Below are positions 26,090 through 36,573 of a DNA stretch of 64,000 nucleotides, piece by piece. The notes under the pieces are model-generated. The model worked only from the letters and a program-made list of their open reading frames with translations. It had not been told where the DNA came from and did no database searches. The translations under genes and the position numbers were made by a program. Location: positions 1 to 64,000 of the forward strand of contig JAJFGA010000001.1 of assembly GCA_021776375.1 (NCBI GenBank), written 5' to 3'. The stretch comes from Hyphococcus sp. Lineage in GTDB: Bacteria; Pseudomonadota; Alphaproteobacteria; Caulobacterales; Parvularculaceae. Position 1 is the stretch's first letter. Each line of letters begins with the position of its first letter.

Positions 26090-26953
26090 TCATACCAAAG
26101 CCCGCCAGGGCTTGCCCGCGATCACATCTTCAACGGCGTGCGCGCGCAGCGCCGCTGCGACCTCGACTGAATCTCCCTTTAGAAGGTCTGGCGATATGGC
26201 TGGACCAAAAGCGATCCTATAGGACTTGCCTTTCTTGTTGAGCAATTCGTGAAAGAGCGTGACGTCGCGCAATTCCTCGTTGAGTTTCCAGAACCAGTAA
26301 TAAAGCCACGAGTTTCGCGCGGTGATATGCGCGGGAATAATCGGGCAGTTATATTTACGAGCGAACACCGCAACCGATTGCAGCCACTCCTGTTCGGTGA
26401 GAACTTTGTCATCATTCATAAAAGCCAGCCGGCCGGACGGAAACAGGACCACGCATTTCTCGGCGTTGAAGGCGCGGATTGCGGAAACCAGCGTCTCGCG
26501 CGTGCGCATGCGGGTGCGTTTATGCTCGACCCACTCAACCGGAATGATCATGTCGTCAAGGCCGGGCGCGGCGCGCAGCGCATCGCGGTTTGCAAAAAAT
26601 GTCATATCGGGGCGGCGTTGCTTCAACGCATCATACATCGCCACGCCGTCGGGGATGCCGGTGGGGTGTGTTGATGCAATCAGCACACGTCCGGTTTTGG
26701 GAATATGTTCAAGCCCGGTTGCCTCCAGATCAAGATGGAGAAGATCGCTGACATGATCGAAAACGCCGCGTGCAGGTAGGGCGGCGATCGCGTCAGCCAT
26801 CCGCACCGCCGGTCCATGCAGCAAGACGGGATACAAGATTGTCTTATAGAGCGGCCAAAACGGCGAGCGCGTCAGCTTTTCCGCACGTTCTTCAATCAGC
26901 ACATCGACAATATGCTTTTCAGACGTGGTCTTGTCAGGTGCAGGCGGGTTCAA
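26090..26953 (-). CDS. 1-acyl-sn-glycerol-3-phosphate acyltransferase-like protein
   Basis: PlsC-domain acyltransferase of 287 aa. The catalytic box is STHPTGIPDG, a His-x5-Asp form like the HPLGGLDG seen in OlsA/hemolysin-type acyltransferases rather than the classical HX4D. A phosphate-binding segment VVLFPSGRLAF replaces the usual EGTRS block. No strong transmembrane helix is seen, so it is probably membrane-associated. It is convergent with the ABC ATPase. Likely function is acylation of a lysolipid or ornithine-type lipid; the acceptor is not certain. Confidence 0.85.
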   Translation of the reverse strand: MNPPAPDKTTSEKHIVDVLIEERAEKLTRSPFWPLYKTILYPVLLHGPAVRMADAIAALPARGVFDHVSDLLHLDLEATGLEHIPKTGRVLIASTHPTGIPDGVAMYDALKQRRPDMTFFANRDALRAAPGLDDMIIPVEWVEHKRTRMRTRETLVSAIRAFNAEKCVVLFPSGRLAFMNDDKVLTEQEWLQSVAVFARKYNCPIIPAHITARNSWLYYWFWKLNEELRDVTLFHELLNKKGKSYRIAFGPAISPDLLKGDSVEVAAALRAHAVEDVIAGKPWRALV

Positions 26954-27060
26954 GGGAAGGGCGCTCCAATATTGCGCTATCGCAATATCGTTCGGAATCT
27001 AAACATATTGCGCCGTTGGTCAAAATTGAAATTGCAACGGTTGCGTGGTGTCAGCGCACT

Positions 27061-27315
27061 TTAGTGGTTTTTTTCTTCTGGCATCTCACGATAGGGCTCG
27101 CTGGCGAGATGGAGGGTCAAAAAGGCGCCGGCGATCAACAGCGCGACAGCGGCGACCCCGCCGCCATGATTGCCGAGCCAGTTGCCGACAATGCCAACGA
27201 AACCAACTAGCGCATAGGGCGTCATCGGCGGTGTTTCATGACGCTGGCGCACGAAAAACAGCACTGCTGTCGCGCTGAATAAAAGCGCCGCCAAAATGTC
27301 GAAAATCGTTTCCAT
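27061..27315 (-). CDS. Small membrane protein, function unknown
   Basis: 84-aa protein with three short hydrophobic segments (about 4-21, 35-49 and 54-70) and a charged C-terminus. The ATG at 27315 is set by GAGGAG eight bases upstream; the longer reading to 27498 runs through the intergenic region and the M28 gene end. It lies downstream of the M28 peptidase on the same strand, separated by about 130 bp. No family is recognised. Confidence 0.7.
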   Translation of the reverse strand: METIFDILAALLFSATAVLFFVRQRHETPPMTPYALVGFVGIVGNWLGNHGGGVAAVALLIAGAFLTLHLASEPYREMPEEKNH

Positions 27316-27445
27316 GGGGCCGGTCTCCTCGATAGGAGATTTGAGGCCGTCAGGGTTAAAAAATCGATTAGGGATTATAAACAAAGCTGAATAAAAACAG
27401 CGCGCCGCCAGGATTTGGCGGCGCGCTGCATAAGTCGGCGTAGAG

Positions 27446-29140
27446 CTATTCGCCGGCGCGTTGGGCGTCGCGAAGGGCGCGGAATTCATTGCCCTCATAC
27501 CAGTTCGGCCAGTCGTCGGAATAGGCTATCGAAGCGCCGGTCTCATAGAGGATTTCGACGATTTCGGTCATCCCTTCCATGTTCCAGCTGGCGTCATATT
27601 CATCGCTCGGCGCGTGATAGTTGTTTTGAACATAGTCTTCGCCGTATTTTTTGCCGGATTCCTCGCCGCCCTCGCGAAGGTCAAACCCGCCATCCGCATA
27701 GAGCATGGGAACGCCCTTTTTCGCCAGCGAGATATGGTCGGAGCGATAGAAATACCCTTTTTCCGGCTCCGCATCGGGACGCAAATACCGATCATGGGTT
27801 TCAGCGACGGCGCTTAAAATATCTTCAAGCTCCGAGGCGCCGTAGCCGACGACGATAATATCCTTGGTTGGCGGGACGGGCAGGATCGCGTCAATATTGA
27901 CGCCGCCGACAATATTTTTAAGCGGCACGGGCGGGGCTTCAGCCATATAGGCCGAACCTAAGAGACCGGATTCTTCGGCTGTAACGGCTGCAATGATAAC
28001 CGAGCGCAGTGGCGGCTCGTCGGCATTGGCGAATTTCTCGGCGATCTCCAACAGCGCCGCGACGCCGGTGGCGTTATCGACCGCGCCATTATAAATTTTG
28101 TCGTCGCCTTCTGTCGTCGGATTAATGCCGAGATGGTCCCAATGCCCCATATAAAGAACATAGTCGTCAGGATATTGCGATCCCTCGATAACGCCGATGA
28201 CATTGGCGTCTTCGCTGCGGCGGATGGTGGTGTTGAGCGCGGCCGATGCGGTTAGTCCGGGCATGGCGACGGCTTTGAAGTCTGCTGATGTGGCGCTTGC
28301 GCCTAACGCGTCAAGATCAAGCCCGGCCGCGTCAAACAACGCATGCGCGGCTTCATTGGAGAACCACCCCTCGGCGATGGCGCGCCCGGCGCCGCCATCG
28401 GGGGTCTCCAGGTCAAGTTGCGCCCCAGACCATGAGCCCTCAACAACGCTCCAGCCATAGGCGGCCGGCGCGGTGTCGTGAATGACGATGGCGGCGGCGG
28501 CGCCCTGGCGCGCGGCCTCTTCATACTTATAGGTCCAGCGGCCGTAATAGGTCATGGCGTTGCCGTTAAAGAGGTCCGGGTTCTGGGTTGCAAAGCCCGG
28601 ATCGTTGACCAGAATGACAACGGTTTTGTCTTTGACGTCGACGCCCTCATAATCGTTCCAGCCATATTCCGGCGCAACCACGCCATAGCCGACAAACACC
28701 ATCTCTGTGTCTTCGAAAGCGAGATGCTCTTCAACGCGTTTTGTCCAGTAGACGATGTCTTTTTTGTATTCGAGATCGCGCGCACCCGTTGGCGTGGTGA
28801 CGCGAAAATAGGACGTGTCCGGATCAAGCGTCGCTTCGACCATGGGAACGCGCTGGAAGAAGTTGTCGCCGACCGGCTTCATGCCGAGGCGCGTATATTG
28901 ATCGGCGATATAGGCGCGCGCCTTTTCTCCGCCCGGCGTTGTCGGCGCGCGGCCCTCAAATTCGTCAGATGCGAGGGTGGCGATGTGGAGGGCGAGATCG
29001 TCTCCAGTGATAGAAGGGCTGGTTTTGTTCGCAGGCGCAGCATCTGCGGCGGCCCCGGCATCGGGCGCCTCAACCTCGGCGCTGCAGGCGACAGCCAAAG
29101 CGAAACAGGGCGTTAAAATCCCCAATCGGTTGAATCTCAT
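27446..29140 (-). CDS. M28 family aminopeptidase with PA domain, lipoprotein
   Basis: Exported zinc aminopeptidase, 564 aa. The start at 29140 (or 29143, ATGATG) follows GGAGGAG and gives a lipoprotein signal with cysteine 19 in ALAVACS. A protease-associated domain lies at about 130-290. Zinc ligands are visible in order: H in GHWDHLG, D in DNATGVAALLEIA, the E-E pair in VTAEESGLLG, D in GVNIDAILPV and H in YRSDHISLAKKG. It is divergent from pckA. Members cleave N-terminal residues from peptides in the periplasm or at the cell surface; this fits a protein-degrading heterotroph. Secure at family level. Confidence 0.93.
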   Translation of the reverse strand: MRFNRLGILTPCFALAVACSAEVEAPDAGAAADAAPANKTSPSITGDDLALHIATLASDEFEGRAPTTPGGEKARAYIADQYTRLGMKPVGDNFFQRVPMVEATLDPDTSYFRVTTPTGARDLEYKKDIVYWTKRVEEHLAFEDTEMVFVGYGVVAPEYGWNDYEGVDVKDKTVVILVNDPGFATQNPDLFNGNAMTYYGRWTYKYEEAARQGAAAAIVIHDTAPAAYGWSVVEGSWSGAQLDLETPDGGAGRAIAEGWFSNEAAHALFDAAGLDLDALGASATSADFKAVAMPGLTASAALNTTIRRSEDANVIGVIEGSQYPDDYVLYMGHWDHLGINPTTEGDDKIYNGAVDNATGVAALLEIAEKFANADEPPLRSVIIAAVTAEESGLLGSAYMAEAPPVPLKNIVGGVNIDAILPVPPTKDIIVVGYGASELEDILSAVAETHDRYLRPDAEPEKGYFYRSDHISLAKKGVPMLYADGGFDLREGGEESGKKYGEDYVQNNYHAPSDEYDASWNMEGMTEIVEILYETGASIAYSDDWPNWYEGNEFRALRDAQRAGE

Positions 29141-29353
29141 CATCGAACTCCTCCGCAATATGGTTAGCGCGCGATCTTGCATGGCGGGCGGGTTGAGACA
29201 AGTCGATTTGTCGCCGGCACACCCCGCTAACCTGTGGTCATGGCCCGATTTTTGGATTAATAGCCGTGATGTGGCCGAGAATGGGTTCGAATGCGTATTT
29301 GTCGACCCAGGATGGCGCGCGGCCTCAATTTTGAGGCATCGGGAGGAAGATGA

Positions 29354-30946
29354 ATGAGCGTTTCTGTTTCGTCGGCGCATGGCGCCGCGAGATCGTTTGA
29401 GCTATGCGCGCCGCAGCGCCTGTCGAACCTGACTGCGGAAGTGCTTTACCAACATGCTGTGAAGCGCGGCGAGGGCGATATCGCCAAAGATGGGCCTTTG
29501 GTAGTCAAGACCGGCGAACATACCGGACGCTCGGCGCTGGATAAATTTATTGTCCGCCATGAAGACATCGACGCCAAAATCTGGTGGGACGCCAATCAGG
29601 CGATCACGCCGGAGCAGTTCGATTGCCTCCACGCTGACATGCTCGCCTATGCGGTCGATCACGAACTTTACATGCAAGATCTCCGCGGCGGCGCGGACAA
29701 AAAATATGCGATCAATGTGCGCGTCTTTACCGAATATGCCTGGCATAGCTTGTTTATCCAGCATTTGTTGGTGCGCCCGCCAATGGATGAACGTGGGGCC
29801 GCGCCGGATTTCACGATTGTCGACCTGCCAGGCTTTGAAGCCGACCCATTGGTGCATGGCTGCCGCGGCAAGACCGTGATCGCGGTCGACTTCGTGCGCC
29901 GCCTCGTCCTCATCGGCGGCACATCTTACGCGGGTGAGATGAAGAAGTCCGTATTCACCATATTGAATTTTCTACTTCCCGAAGACGGCGTGATGCCGAT
30001 GCATTGCTCGGTCAATGTTGGCGAGCGCGCCGATCCGGCAATTTTCTTCGGCCTTTCCGGCACCGGCAAGACAACGCTTTCAGCCGATCCGAAGCGTACG
30101 TTGATCGGCGATGACGAGCATGGCTGGGGGCCGAACGGGCTGTTTAATTTTGAAGGCGGCTGTTACGCCAAGATGATCCGCCTGTCGTCCTCGGCGGAAC
30201 CTGAAATTTACGCCACCACCAAGCGGTTCGGCACGGTGCTGGAAAATGTGGTGATGGATCCGCAAACCCGCGAGCTTGACCTTGATGACGCCAGCCTTGC
30301 GGAAAACTCGCGCGGCGCCTATCCGATCAATTTTATTCCAAACGCCAGCCTTGATGGCCGTACCGGGCATCCGAACAATATCATTATGCTGACTTGCGAT
30401 GCGTTCGGGGTAATGCCGCCGATTGCAAAGCTCACCCCGGCGCAGGCGATGTATATGTTCCTGTCGGGCTATACTGCGAAAGTTGCGGGCACGGAAAAAG
30501 GCCTCGGCAAGGAACCCCAGGCGACCTTTTCCACCTGCTTTGGCGCGCCGTTCATGCCGCGTCATCCGTCGGAATATGGCAAGCTCTTGGGGTCTTTAAT
30601 CGACAAGCATGACGTTGATTGCTGGCTGGTCAACACCGGCTGGACAGGCGGGCCATTTGGGACGGGTATGCGTATGCCGATCAAGGCGACCCGCGCGCTT
30701 CTCGCCGCCGCGCTTGACGGCTCTCTCAATGTTGCGCCAATGACCGTCGACCCGATTTTTGGCTTCGCTGTGCCGAGCGATGTTGCAATGGTCGATCCCC
30801 AAATTTTAACGCCGCGCAACACCTGGGACGATCCCGCCGCCTATGACGCGCAGGCGCAAAAGCTCGCGGCGATGTTCGTCAAGAACTTTAAAATCTTCGA
30901 GCCTTATGTCGATGATGACGTGAAAGCGGCTGCGCCAAAGACCTAA
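29354..30946 (+). CDS. pckA: Phosphoenolpyruvate carboxykinase (ATP)
   Basis: First committed step of gluconeogenesis: oxaloacetate plus ATP to phosphoenolpyruvate and CO2. The ATP-type enzyme is identified by [16 protein letters not shown] (P-loop about 233-243), the preceding [23 protein letters not shown] and the C-terminal [10 protein letters not shown] block. Length 530 aa is normal. GGAGG lies seven bases before ATG 29354. It is divergent from an M28 peptidase, across about 210 bp that must hold both promoters. It ends three bases from the end of convergent grpE, an unusually tight gap. Very secure. Confidence 0.98.
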   Translation: MSVSVSSAHGAARSFELCAPQRLSNLTAEVLYQHAVKRGEGDIAKDGPLVVKTGEHTGRSALDKFIVRHEDIDAKIWWDANQAITPEQFDCLHADMLAYAVDHELYMQDLRGGADKKYAINVRVFTEYAWHSLFIQHLLVRPPMDERGAAPDFTIVDLPGFEADPLVHGCRGKTVIAVDFVRRLVLIGGTSYAGEMKKSVFTILNFLLPEDGVMPMHCSVNVGERADPAIFFGLSGTGKTTLSADPKRTLIGDDEHGWGPNGLFNFEGGCYAKMIRLSSSAEPEIYATTKRFGTVLENVVMDPQTRELDLDDASLAENSRGAYPINFIPNASLDGRTGHPNNIIMLTCDAFGVMPPIAKLTPAQAMYMFLSGYTAKVAGTEKGLGKEPQATFSTCFGAPFMPRHPSEYGKLLGSLIDKHDVDCWLVNTGWTGGPFGTGMRMPIKATRALLAAALDGSLNVAPMTVDPIFGFAVPSDVAMVDPQILTPRNTWDDPAAYDAQAQKLAAMFVKNFKIFEPYVDDDVKAAAPKT

Positions 30947-30949
30947 ATT

Positions 30950-31630
30950 TTAAGCGCGGGTGTCCAGGCGCGCGCCGGGCTCGGCGTCGTCACCGCCTTG
31001 CTGGGCGCCGGCGCCTGAGGAGACGGTCACCATTGCCGCGCGCAACACCCGCTCGCCAATGGTAAAGCCCGGCTGGGCGACGTCGATGACATGGCCGACC
31101 GGCACGGCCGCGTCCGGAATTTGCGCCACTGCCTGGTGCAGATTAGGATCGAATTTCTCGCCCTTGGGAAACACCCGGCGAATGCCGTGGCGCTCCATCA
31201 CAGAGAGTAGCTCTTTTTCCGTCATCTGAAGGCCGGAGACGATACCCGATAGCGCTTCGGCGGAGGCGGGGGCGTCGTCACTGCCGGCGGCCTCAAGCGC
31301 ACGCTCGAAATTGTCGGTGACGCCGAGAAGATCGCGGGCGAAATTGGCAATCGCATATCGCCCGGCGTCGGCCTTTTCCCGCTCGCTGCGACGGCGGGTG
31401 TTTTCCAGCTCCGCCGCCAACCGCAACACCCGGTCATTCAGCTCGGTCAGTTGTCTTTCATGGCGCAACGACTTGTCCTCATCGCCCTTTTTTGTATCGC
31501 CCGGCGCATGGCTTTGGTTTGCGCTGGCGATCTCGTCGGCGACGGCGCGGTCATCCTCCGTCAGGTCAACTGGTTGGCCGCCAGCTACTGGGCTCTGGTC
31601 TTTATTCGGGGGGTAATCGTGATCACTCAT
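30950..31630 (-). CDS. grpE: Nucleotide exchange factor GrpE
   Basis: Co-chaperone that releases ADP from DnaK. ATG 31630 (MSDHDYPPNKDQ) is used; the longer frame from 31678 lacks family similarity. The order is an acidic N-terminus, a long coiled coil (about 60-110) and the C-terminal beta domain with GIRRVFPKGEKFDPNLHQAV and GFTIGERVLRAAMV. Length 226 aa. It follows hrcA by 65 bp on the same strand, the standard heat-shock pairing. No CIRCE element was seen near it. Confidence 0.97.
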   Translation of the reverse strand: MSDHDYPPNKDQSPVAGGQPVDLTEDDRAVADEIASANQSHAPGDTKKGDEDKSLRHERQLTELNDRVLRLAAELENTRRRSEREKADAGRYAIANFARDLLGVTDNFERALEAAGSDDAPASAEALSGIVSGLQMTEKELLSVMERHGIRRVFPKGEKFDPNLHQAVAQIPDAAVPVGHVIDVAQPGFTIGERVLRAAMVTVSSGAGAQQGGDDAEPGARLDTRA

Positions 31631-31695
31631 ATTCGGTTCTAATTCTTTAACTGCTTTTTTTTGATGGGCAGGCGCCATTTACGGCTCCGCTGCGG

Positions 31696-32724
31696 TTATT
31701 TCAACATCCGTGAGACAACTTCGGCGGTATAATCGACGATTGGGATGACTTTGGCGTAATTCAGCCGCGTTGGCCCGATCACCCCCAAGACCCCAACGAT
31801 TTTGCGGGCCTCGTCGCGATAGGGCGCGGCGATCACCGATGAGCCTGACAGTGAGAACAGGTTGCTCTCCGAGCCGATGAAGATTTTAACGCCTTCGCCC
31901 CCCTTTGCGGCGGTTAAAAGCTCAATCACGTCGCGCTTCTGCTCAAGATCGTCAAACAGCATCCGCACCCGCTCGATATCTTGCAGCGCGCTGTCCTCAA
32001 TCAAACGACCGCGCCCGCGAACGATCAGTGACCAATCCTCGCCGCCGCTGACCTCCGCCACGCCCTGACGGACAAGTTTGGCGGTGATCGCATCGAGTTC
32101 TGCACGGTTGTTTTGCACCTCATCGAGGATCTGCGCGCGGGTCTCATTCAGCGACCGGCCGCGCAAGCGCGCATTGAGGTAGTTGCCGGCGGCGATCAGC
32201 GCGGAGGAAGGAAGGTTATCCGGGATTTCAATCAGCCGGTTTTCAACCCGGCCATCTTCAAACACCAAAATCACTAGCGATTTGCCGGGCCGGGTTGAGA
32301 CAAATTCAATCTGGCGCAGCGGCGCATCGGATTTTTGCGTCAGTACGAGGCTCGCCGCCTGGGTCAGGCCCGATAGCTTTGCCGCCGCCTTAGCCAGCAC
32401 ATTTTCGACATCGTCGTTGCGGGTTTCCAGGTCGATGGCGCGGCGTTCGTCGCCGGTCAGCTCGCCGACCTGCATCAGCCCGTCGACAAAAAGTCTCAAA
32501 CCCCGTTCGGTCGGCAGCCGCCCGGCTGAGACATGCGGCGCATGCAACAGGCCAGCTTCGGTCAAGTCCGCCATCACATTGCGGATCGTCGCGGCTGAGA
32601 ACGGGATGGTTTGATCGTGGCTGAGCGTGCGCGAGCCCACCGGCTCGCCAGTGGAGAGATAGGTCTCTACGAGCTGGCGGAAGATGTCGCGGGAGCGCTC
32701 GTCAATATCGTTTAATACGTCCAT
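31696..32724 (-). CDS. hrcA: Heat-inducible transcription repressor HrcA
   Basis: Repressor of groESL-type genes, acting at CIRCE. ATG 32724 ([15 protein letters not shown]) is the usual HrcA start; the longer reading to 32802 crosses the promoter. The winged helix is visible in [18 protein letters not shown] and [37 protein letters not shown]. The C-terminus ends [27 protein letters not shown], the family's signature. Length 342 aa. Divergent from rph, as in most alphaproteobacteria. No CIRCE palindrome is present here, so its targets lie elsewhere. Confidence 0.97.
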   Translation of the reverse strand: MDVLNDIDERSRDIFRQLVETYLSTGEPVGSRTLSHDQTIPFSAATIRNVMADLTEAGLLHAPHVSAGRLPTERGLRLFVDGLMQVGELTGDERRAIDLETRNDDVENVLAKAAAKLSGLTQAASLVLTQKSDAPLRQIEFVSTRPGKSLVILVFEDGRVENRLIEIPDNLPSSALIAAGNYLNARLRGRSLNETRAQILDEVQNNRAELDAITAKLVRQGVAEVSGGEDWSLIVRGRGRLIEDSALQDIERVRMLFDDLEQKRDVIELLTAAKGGEGVKIFIGSESNLFSLSGSSVIAAPYRDEARKIVGVLGVIGPTRLNYAKVIPIVDYTAEVVSRMLK

Positions 32725-32900
32725 GGCCCGAACTCGTATCCGGTAATTAAGTGTCAGGTGGAAAATAGGCGCAGTTGCGCCAACATTCAAAGGGGTAGGC
32801 AAGGGGGCGGGCCAAGAAGCGAGATATACCGCGATTGCGGGTCGACAAGCCGGCCTGCGCAGCGTTAGGAACGCCTCACTTTATTTTGGAGAAGAATATA

Positions 32901-33611
32901 ATGAGACCGTCAGGCCGTACCTTCAATGAACTGCGCTCGATTGAGCTGGTTCCGAGTTTTTCAAAACATGCCGAGGGCTCTTGCCTGGTCAAATGCGGCG
33001 ACACCCATGTGCTTTGTACGGCGAGCTGGGATGAAACCACGCCGCCATGGCTGCGCGGCGGCGGGCGCGGTTGGGTGACGGCGGAATATGGCATGCTGCC
33101 ACGCTCCACCGGCGGACGGATGAAACGCGAGGCCAAGCGTGGTCAATCCGGCCGCACCCAGGAGATCCAACGGCTGATCGGCCGCTCGCTGCGTGCGGTG
33201 GTTGATCTGAAGGTGCTCGGCGAGCGCCAGATCCTGGTCGACTGTGATGTTATTCAGGCCGATGGCGGCACCAGAACCGCGTCGGTTACCGGCGCCTGGG
33301 TGGCGATGAACGAGGCTTGCAAATGGGCGCTGGAGCAAGGGATCATAAAAACCAACCCGATCCGTGACCGGGTCGCGGCGATTTCCTGCGGCCTTGTCGC
33401 CAGCGCGCCGGCGCTCGACCTCGATTATGACGAGGATTCCTCAGCGCAAGCCGACGCCAATTTTGTCATCACCGGTTCCGGCGGGTTGGTTGAAGTGCAA
33501 GCAACCGCAGAGGGTGATCCGTTCACAGAGGAGCAATTTGCAGCGCTGTTGTCTCTGGCGAAGGATGGCTGTGCAGAAATTTCAAAAATGCAGGCGGAGA
33601 GTACTCGCTAG
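32901..33611 (+). CDS. rph: Ribonuclease PH
   Basis: Phosphorolytic 3'-5' exoribonuclease that trims tRNA 3' ends. ATG 32901 ([16 protein letters not shown]), with GGAGA nine bases upstream, is the conserved family start. Typical blocks are [60 protein letters not shown] and the phosphate-site region. Length 236 aa. Divergent from hrcA. The commonly linked rdgB/hemW genes do not follow; an MscS channel does. A hairpin lies just after the stop. Confidence 0.97.
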   Translation: MRPSGRTFNELRSIELVPSFSKHAEGSCLVKCGDTHVLCTASWDETTPPWLRGGGRGWVTAEYGMLPRSTGGRMKREAKRGQSGRTQEIQRLIGRSLRAVVDLKVLGERQILVDCDVIQADGGTRTASVTGAWVAMNEACKWALEQGIIKTNPIRDRVAAISCGLVASAPALDLDYDEDSSAQADANFVITGSGGLVEVQATAEGDPFTEEQFAALLSLAKDGCAEISKMQAESTR

Positions 33612-33616
33612 ATTGA

Positions 33617-33646
33617 GCGCACAAACATTAGGCGTGATTTGTGCGC
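33617..33646 (+). terminator. Inverted repeat after rph
   Basis: GCGCACAAA (33617-33625) pairs perfectly with TTTGTGCGC (33638-33646) around a 12-base loop, starting five bases after the rph stop. No T-tract follows. It may be a 3'-end stabiliser, a weak terminator, or an operator for the following MscS gene. Confidence 0.45.
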
Positions 33647-33709
33647 CGGCGGCGACACATGTTAGGCGCGACGGGCATCTTTACTAGATCCCGCCCAAGA
33701 GGAGTTTGA

Positions 33710-35131
33710 ATGCTTCAGGAAGACGTCGCTCCAGCCGAAGGCCAACCCGACGTCTCGGGCATTGAATCCCTGGTCGGCTTCGACGCCTTGCGTGATAAGT
33801 CCGCTGAGTGGATCGCCGGGCTGCAAAATCAGGTGCTTTCCATTGATGTCGCCATTCAGGCGGGCATCCTCTTTTTTGCGCTGGCGCCGGCGGCGATTTT
33901 TGGCCCGCAGCTCAAAAAACTGATCCAAAGCCAGATTGCTCCGCGCGTGCCGTTTGGCGTGCTGCGCCGTGCGGCAAACGCGTTTGCACATATCGCAACG
34001 CCGATTGCCTTGTTAATCACCCTGCAAACGGCGGTTGGCGTTCTCGGCTGGACCGGTATTTCCAGCGGACTTGTCGCCGCCGGCGTCAGCCTTTTGAGCG
34101 CTTGGATTGTCATCCGGCTGGTGGCGCTGGTTATCCGCTCGCCATTCTGGTCGCGGGTGGCGATTTCCGTCGCCTGGCCGATTGCGGCGCTGGATATTCT
34201 CGGTGTCCTCGACGATGTCGTGCGCCAGCTTGATGCGTTTTCCATACCGCTAGGAACGGACGAAGCCGGTAATGCGCAACAATTTTCAGCGCTGGACTTT
34301 GTCCGCACCCTGGCGATTTTCGCACTTCTGTTCTGGGGCGCCAGTTTCGCCAGCAAATTTGTCAAAGGCCGCATCAGCGCGATTGATGAGCTGACGGTCT
34401 CATTTAAGGCGTTACTGTCAAAAATCCTTGATGTGATGTTGCCGATCATTGCGCTGATTGCAGCGCTGCAGATTGTCGGTTTTCCGTTCGGGACATTGGC
34501 GATCTTCGGTGGCGCTGTTGGTCTCGGCATCGGCCTCGGGATGCAGCGCACGGTGTCGAACTTCTTTGCGGGCTTTACTCTGATTGCAGATAAATCGATT
34601 AAACCCGGCGATGTCATCGAAGTTGGCGGCACCTATGGCTGGGTGACGCAGATGAATTCGCGTTATGTGTCGATCCGCACCCGTGACGGCACGGCGCATC
34701 TGATCCCGAACGATATTTTTATCAATGAAGGGGTGACCAACTGGTCTCACTCCGACCGGGTTGTTCGTCTCCATGCGCCCTTTGGGGTGTCTTACAACAC
34801 CAAAGATCTGCGCGGCCTCGCCAAACGCGCCGAGGAAACTGCGCTGAGCGTCGAGCGGGTTCTCAAATCGCCCGTCCCGCGCTGCAATCTGATGGAATTT
34901 GGCGATAATTCCGTCAATTTTGATTTGCGGTTCTGGATTAATGACGCCGCCAACGGCACCTCCAATGTGCGCAGCGATGTGTTGCTGGCGATATGGGACA
35001 TGCTCGCAAAAGAGGGCGTTGAAATTCCATTCCCGCAGCGCGATTTGCACATAAAATCAGCGCCCAAGGCCCTGCGTGATACGCTGGAAAGCGATGAGCT
35101 AACCCTGGTTTCAAATCCCCGCGAGGGTTAG
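33710..35131 (+). CDS. MscS-family mechanosensitive ion channel
   Basis: Inner-membrane channel that opens under tension. Several N-terminal helices (between about 45 and 240) precede the pore-lining and beta domain: FGGAVGLGIGLGMQRTVSNFFAG is the TM3-like glycine/alanine-rich pore helix, followed by ADKSIKPGDVIEVGG and the cage entry RDGTAHLIPNDIF. Length is 473 aa, longer than E. coli MscS because of extra N-terminal helices. GAGG lies before the ATG. It is a stand-alone gene between rph and a lipoprotein gene. Ion preference and gating threshold cannot be judged. Confidence 0.93.
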   Translation: MLQEDVAPAEGQPDVSGIESLVGFDALRDKSAEWIAGLQNQVLSIDVAIQAGILFFALAPAAIFGPQLKKLIQSQIAPRVPFGVLRRAANAFAHIATPIALLITLQTAVGVLGWTGISSGLVAAGVSLLSAWIVIRLVALVIRSPFWSRVAISVAWPIAALDILGVLDDVVRQLDAFSIPLGTDEAGNAQQFSALDFVRTLAIFALLFWGASFASKFVKGRISAIDELTVSFKALLSKILDVMLPIIALIAALQIVGFPFGTLAIFGGAVGLGIGLGMQRTVSNFFAGFTLIADKSIKPGDVIEVGGTYGWVTQMNSRYVSIRTRDGTAHLIPNDIFINEGVTNWSHSDRVVRLHAPFGVSYNTKDLRGLAKRAEETALSVERVLKSPVPRCNLMEFGDNSVNFDLRFWINDAANGTSNVRSDVLLAIWDMLAKEGVEIPFPQRDLHIKSAPKALRDTLESDELTLVSNPREG

Positions 35132-35214
35132 TCCGCGGCGTCATTACGCCTTTTCAGTGTCCGGCCGCCGGTCTATGATCGCCGCCTGGGCAATAGTGCG
35201 GCGATAGTCGGGAG

Positions 35215-35778
35215 ATGATGATGATCAAGGTTTTGACAATAGGCGGTGTGGCGCTGCTGATGGCGGCATGTGTGACGGCAACGCCCTATGCGCCAGCGTC
35301 AGGTGATCGCGGTTATGGATTTTCAGAACAGCAGATCGAACAAGGCCGATACCGGATTACGTTTCGCGGCAATTCCTCGACAGCGCGTGAAACGGTAGAA
35401 AACTCACTGCTGTACCGGGCGGCGGAGCTCACCGTTCAGGGTGGTTACGATTATTTTGTGGTGGTTGAAAACGAGACCGAAGCGCGCACAAGTTATAGCA
35501 GCACATCGGCCTATCCGGCCTTCTATGGGCGTTATGGCTATGGCCATCCATTCCACCGTTCATCTTATGCCTTTCCCTATTATGCCTATGGCTTCGGTTG
35601 GGGCTATCCCTATGACAGCTATTCACGCGAGATCACCCGTTACTCTGCGGTTGCATTTGTGGCGATGTATCGCGGGGAAAAACCTGAAGGTGACACGCGA
35701 GCGTTTTCCGCACGTGAAGTCATCGCTAATTTGGGGCCAGTGGTATTGGGCGAACAGCCTGCGGGCGCTGGCTATTAA
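35215..35778 (+). CDS. CC0125/CC1285 family lipoprotein
   Basis: 187-aa lipoprotein; the signal peptide ends at cysteine 19 in LLMAAC. The mature part begins with a low-complexity linker and then SEQQIEQGRYRITFRGNSSTARETVE and LLYRAAELTVQGGYDYFVVVE, the hallmark of the CC0125/CC1285 family found mainly in Caulobacter-related bacteria. The middle (about 95-135) is rich in Tyr, Gly, Phe and Pro. The function of the family is unknown. It supports the taxonomic guess for the window. Convergent with the PilZ gene, six bases apart. Confidence 0.88.
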   Translation: MMMIKVLTIGGVALLMAACVTATPYAPASGDRGYGFSEQQIEQGRYRITFRGNSSTARETVENSLLYRAAELTVQGGYDYFVVVENETEARTSYSSTSAYPAFYGRYGYGHPFHRSSYAFPYYAYGFGWGYPYDSYSREITRYSAVAFVAMYRGEKPEGDTRAFSAREVIANLGPVVLGEQPAGAGY

Positions 35779-35784
35779 ACCTGT

Positions 35785-36366
35785 TTAAACCGCATGTAGA
35801 ATTGCGTGTGGTTTTTGGCTCTTGGATTCATAGACAACAACAAAACCACGCGGCGTGTGCCTTACGACCACGCCGCATTGCTGGCCAATGTGAATTTCTG
35901 ATCCAATCGGCGGCCGTCGCGGCGCCTCTACGGATACGCCGTCTACGGACATATCGATAATCCGGACATAAAGTGAGGTGCCGTCGGCAAGGCGGCTGCT
36001 TGTGCGCACGTCCGAGCGACGGTGCCGTAGTGTTGTGCGCCGGTCGCCAAGCCCTTCTGCAAAGGGCTGATTGGCGAGTAAAATGAGCTTTTCGGTGAGT
36101 TGCGAGCGCCGGCGTTTTGATAACATGAAGGATACCGCAAACCCGTCGGGGAAAGTCCTCGCCACCGTTCCCTCAATTACATCGAGGTCTTTGACCCGGA
36201 TAATGACGGCGTCGCCTGGCGCTGCGTTGGTGTCGGCAATCAGCGCCATACCGCCTGGCGAGATATTCAAAAGCCGCCCCTCAAACTCATCGACGGCGTT
36301 AATGACAATATGCGCCGGCATATTGAGGCTAACGCGCTTGAAGCGACGGGCGTCGGGTTTCGCCAT
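35785..36366 (-). CDS. Tandem PilZ-domain protein
   Basis: Putative cyclic-di-GMP receptor with two PilZ domains in 193 aa. The first carries RRFKR and NISPGGM (RxxxR and [D/N]xSxxG); the second carries an arginine-rich RHRRSDVR and DMSVDGV. ATG 36366 follows AGGAAA; an in-frame ATG at 36390 has a poorer site. No output domain is attached, so it would act by binding a partner. It is divergent from the prolyl oligopeptidase gene, which has no known link to c-di-GMP. Confidence 0.88.
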   Translation of the reverse strand: MAKPDARRFKRVSLNMPAHIVINAVDEFEGRLLNISPGGMALIADTNAAPGDAVIIRVKDLDVIEGTVARTFPDGFAVSFMLSKRRRSQLTEKLILLANQPFAEGLGDRRTTLRHRRSDVRTSSRLADGTSLYVRIIDMSVDGVSVEAPRRPPIGSEIHIGQQCGVVVRHTPRGFVVVYESKSQKPHAILHAV

Positions 36367-36573
36367 TGATAAATTTCCTAATAGAGACATAGCCTTGCCA
36401 GTAGCAGCAAACTATCGGCCAGCGCTCAAACCTTCTCTAAAAGGTAAGATACATTTTTATCGATCTTCGAGGATTTATTGGGGCCCGGCGATGGCGGGTT
36501 TGCGGGGGCGGACAAGCTTTTGTATGGTTAATCACCAGGCGGGGCGCCTATCAATCTCTGGAGTTTTCGCAAA

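Noticed and set aside
30950-32900. CIRCE element for HrcA control near hrcA and grpE
   Set aside because: Looked for a TTAGCACTC-N9-GAGTGCTAA palindrome on both strands and found none.
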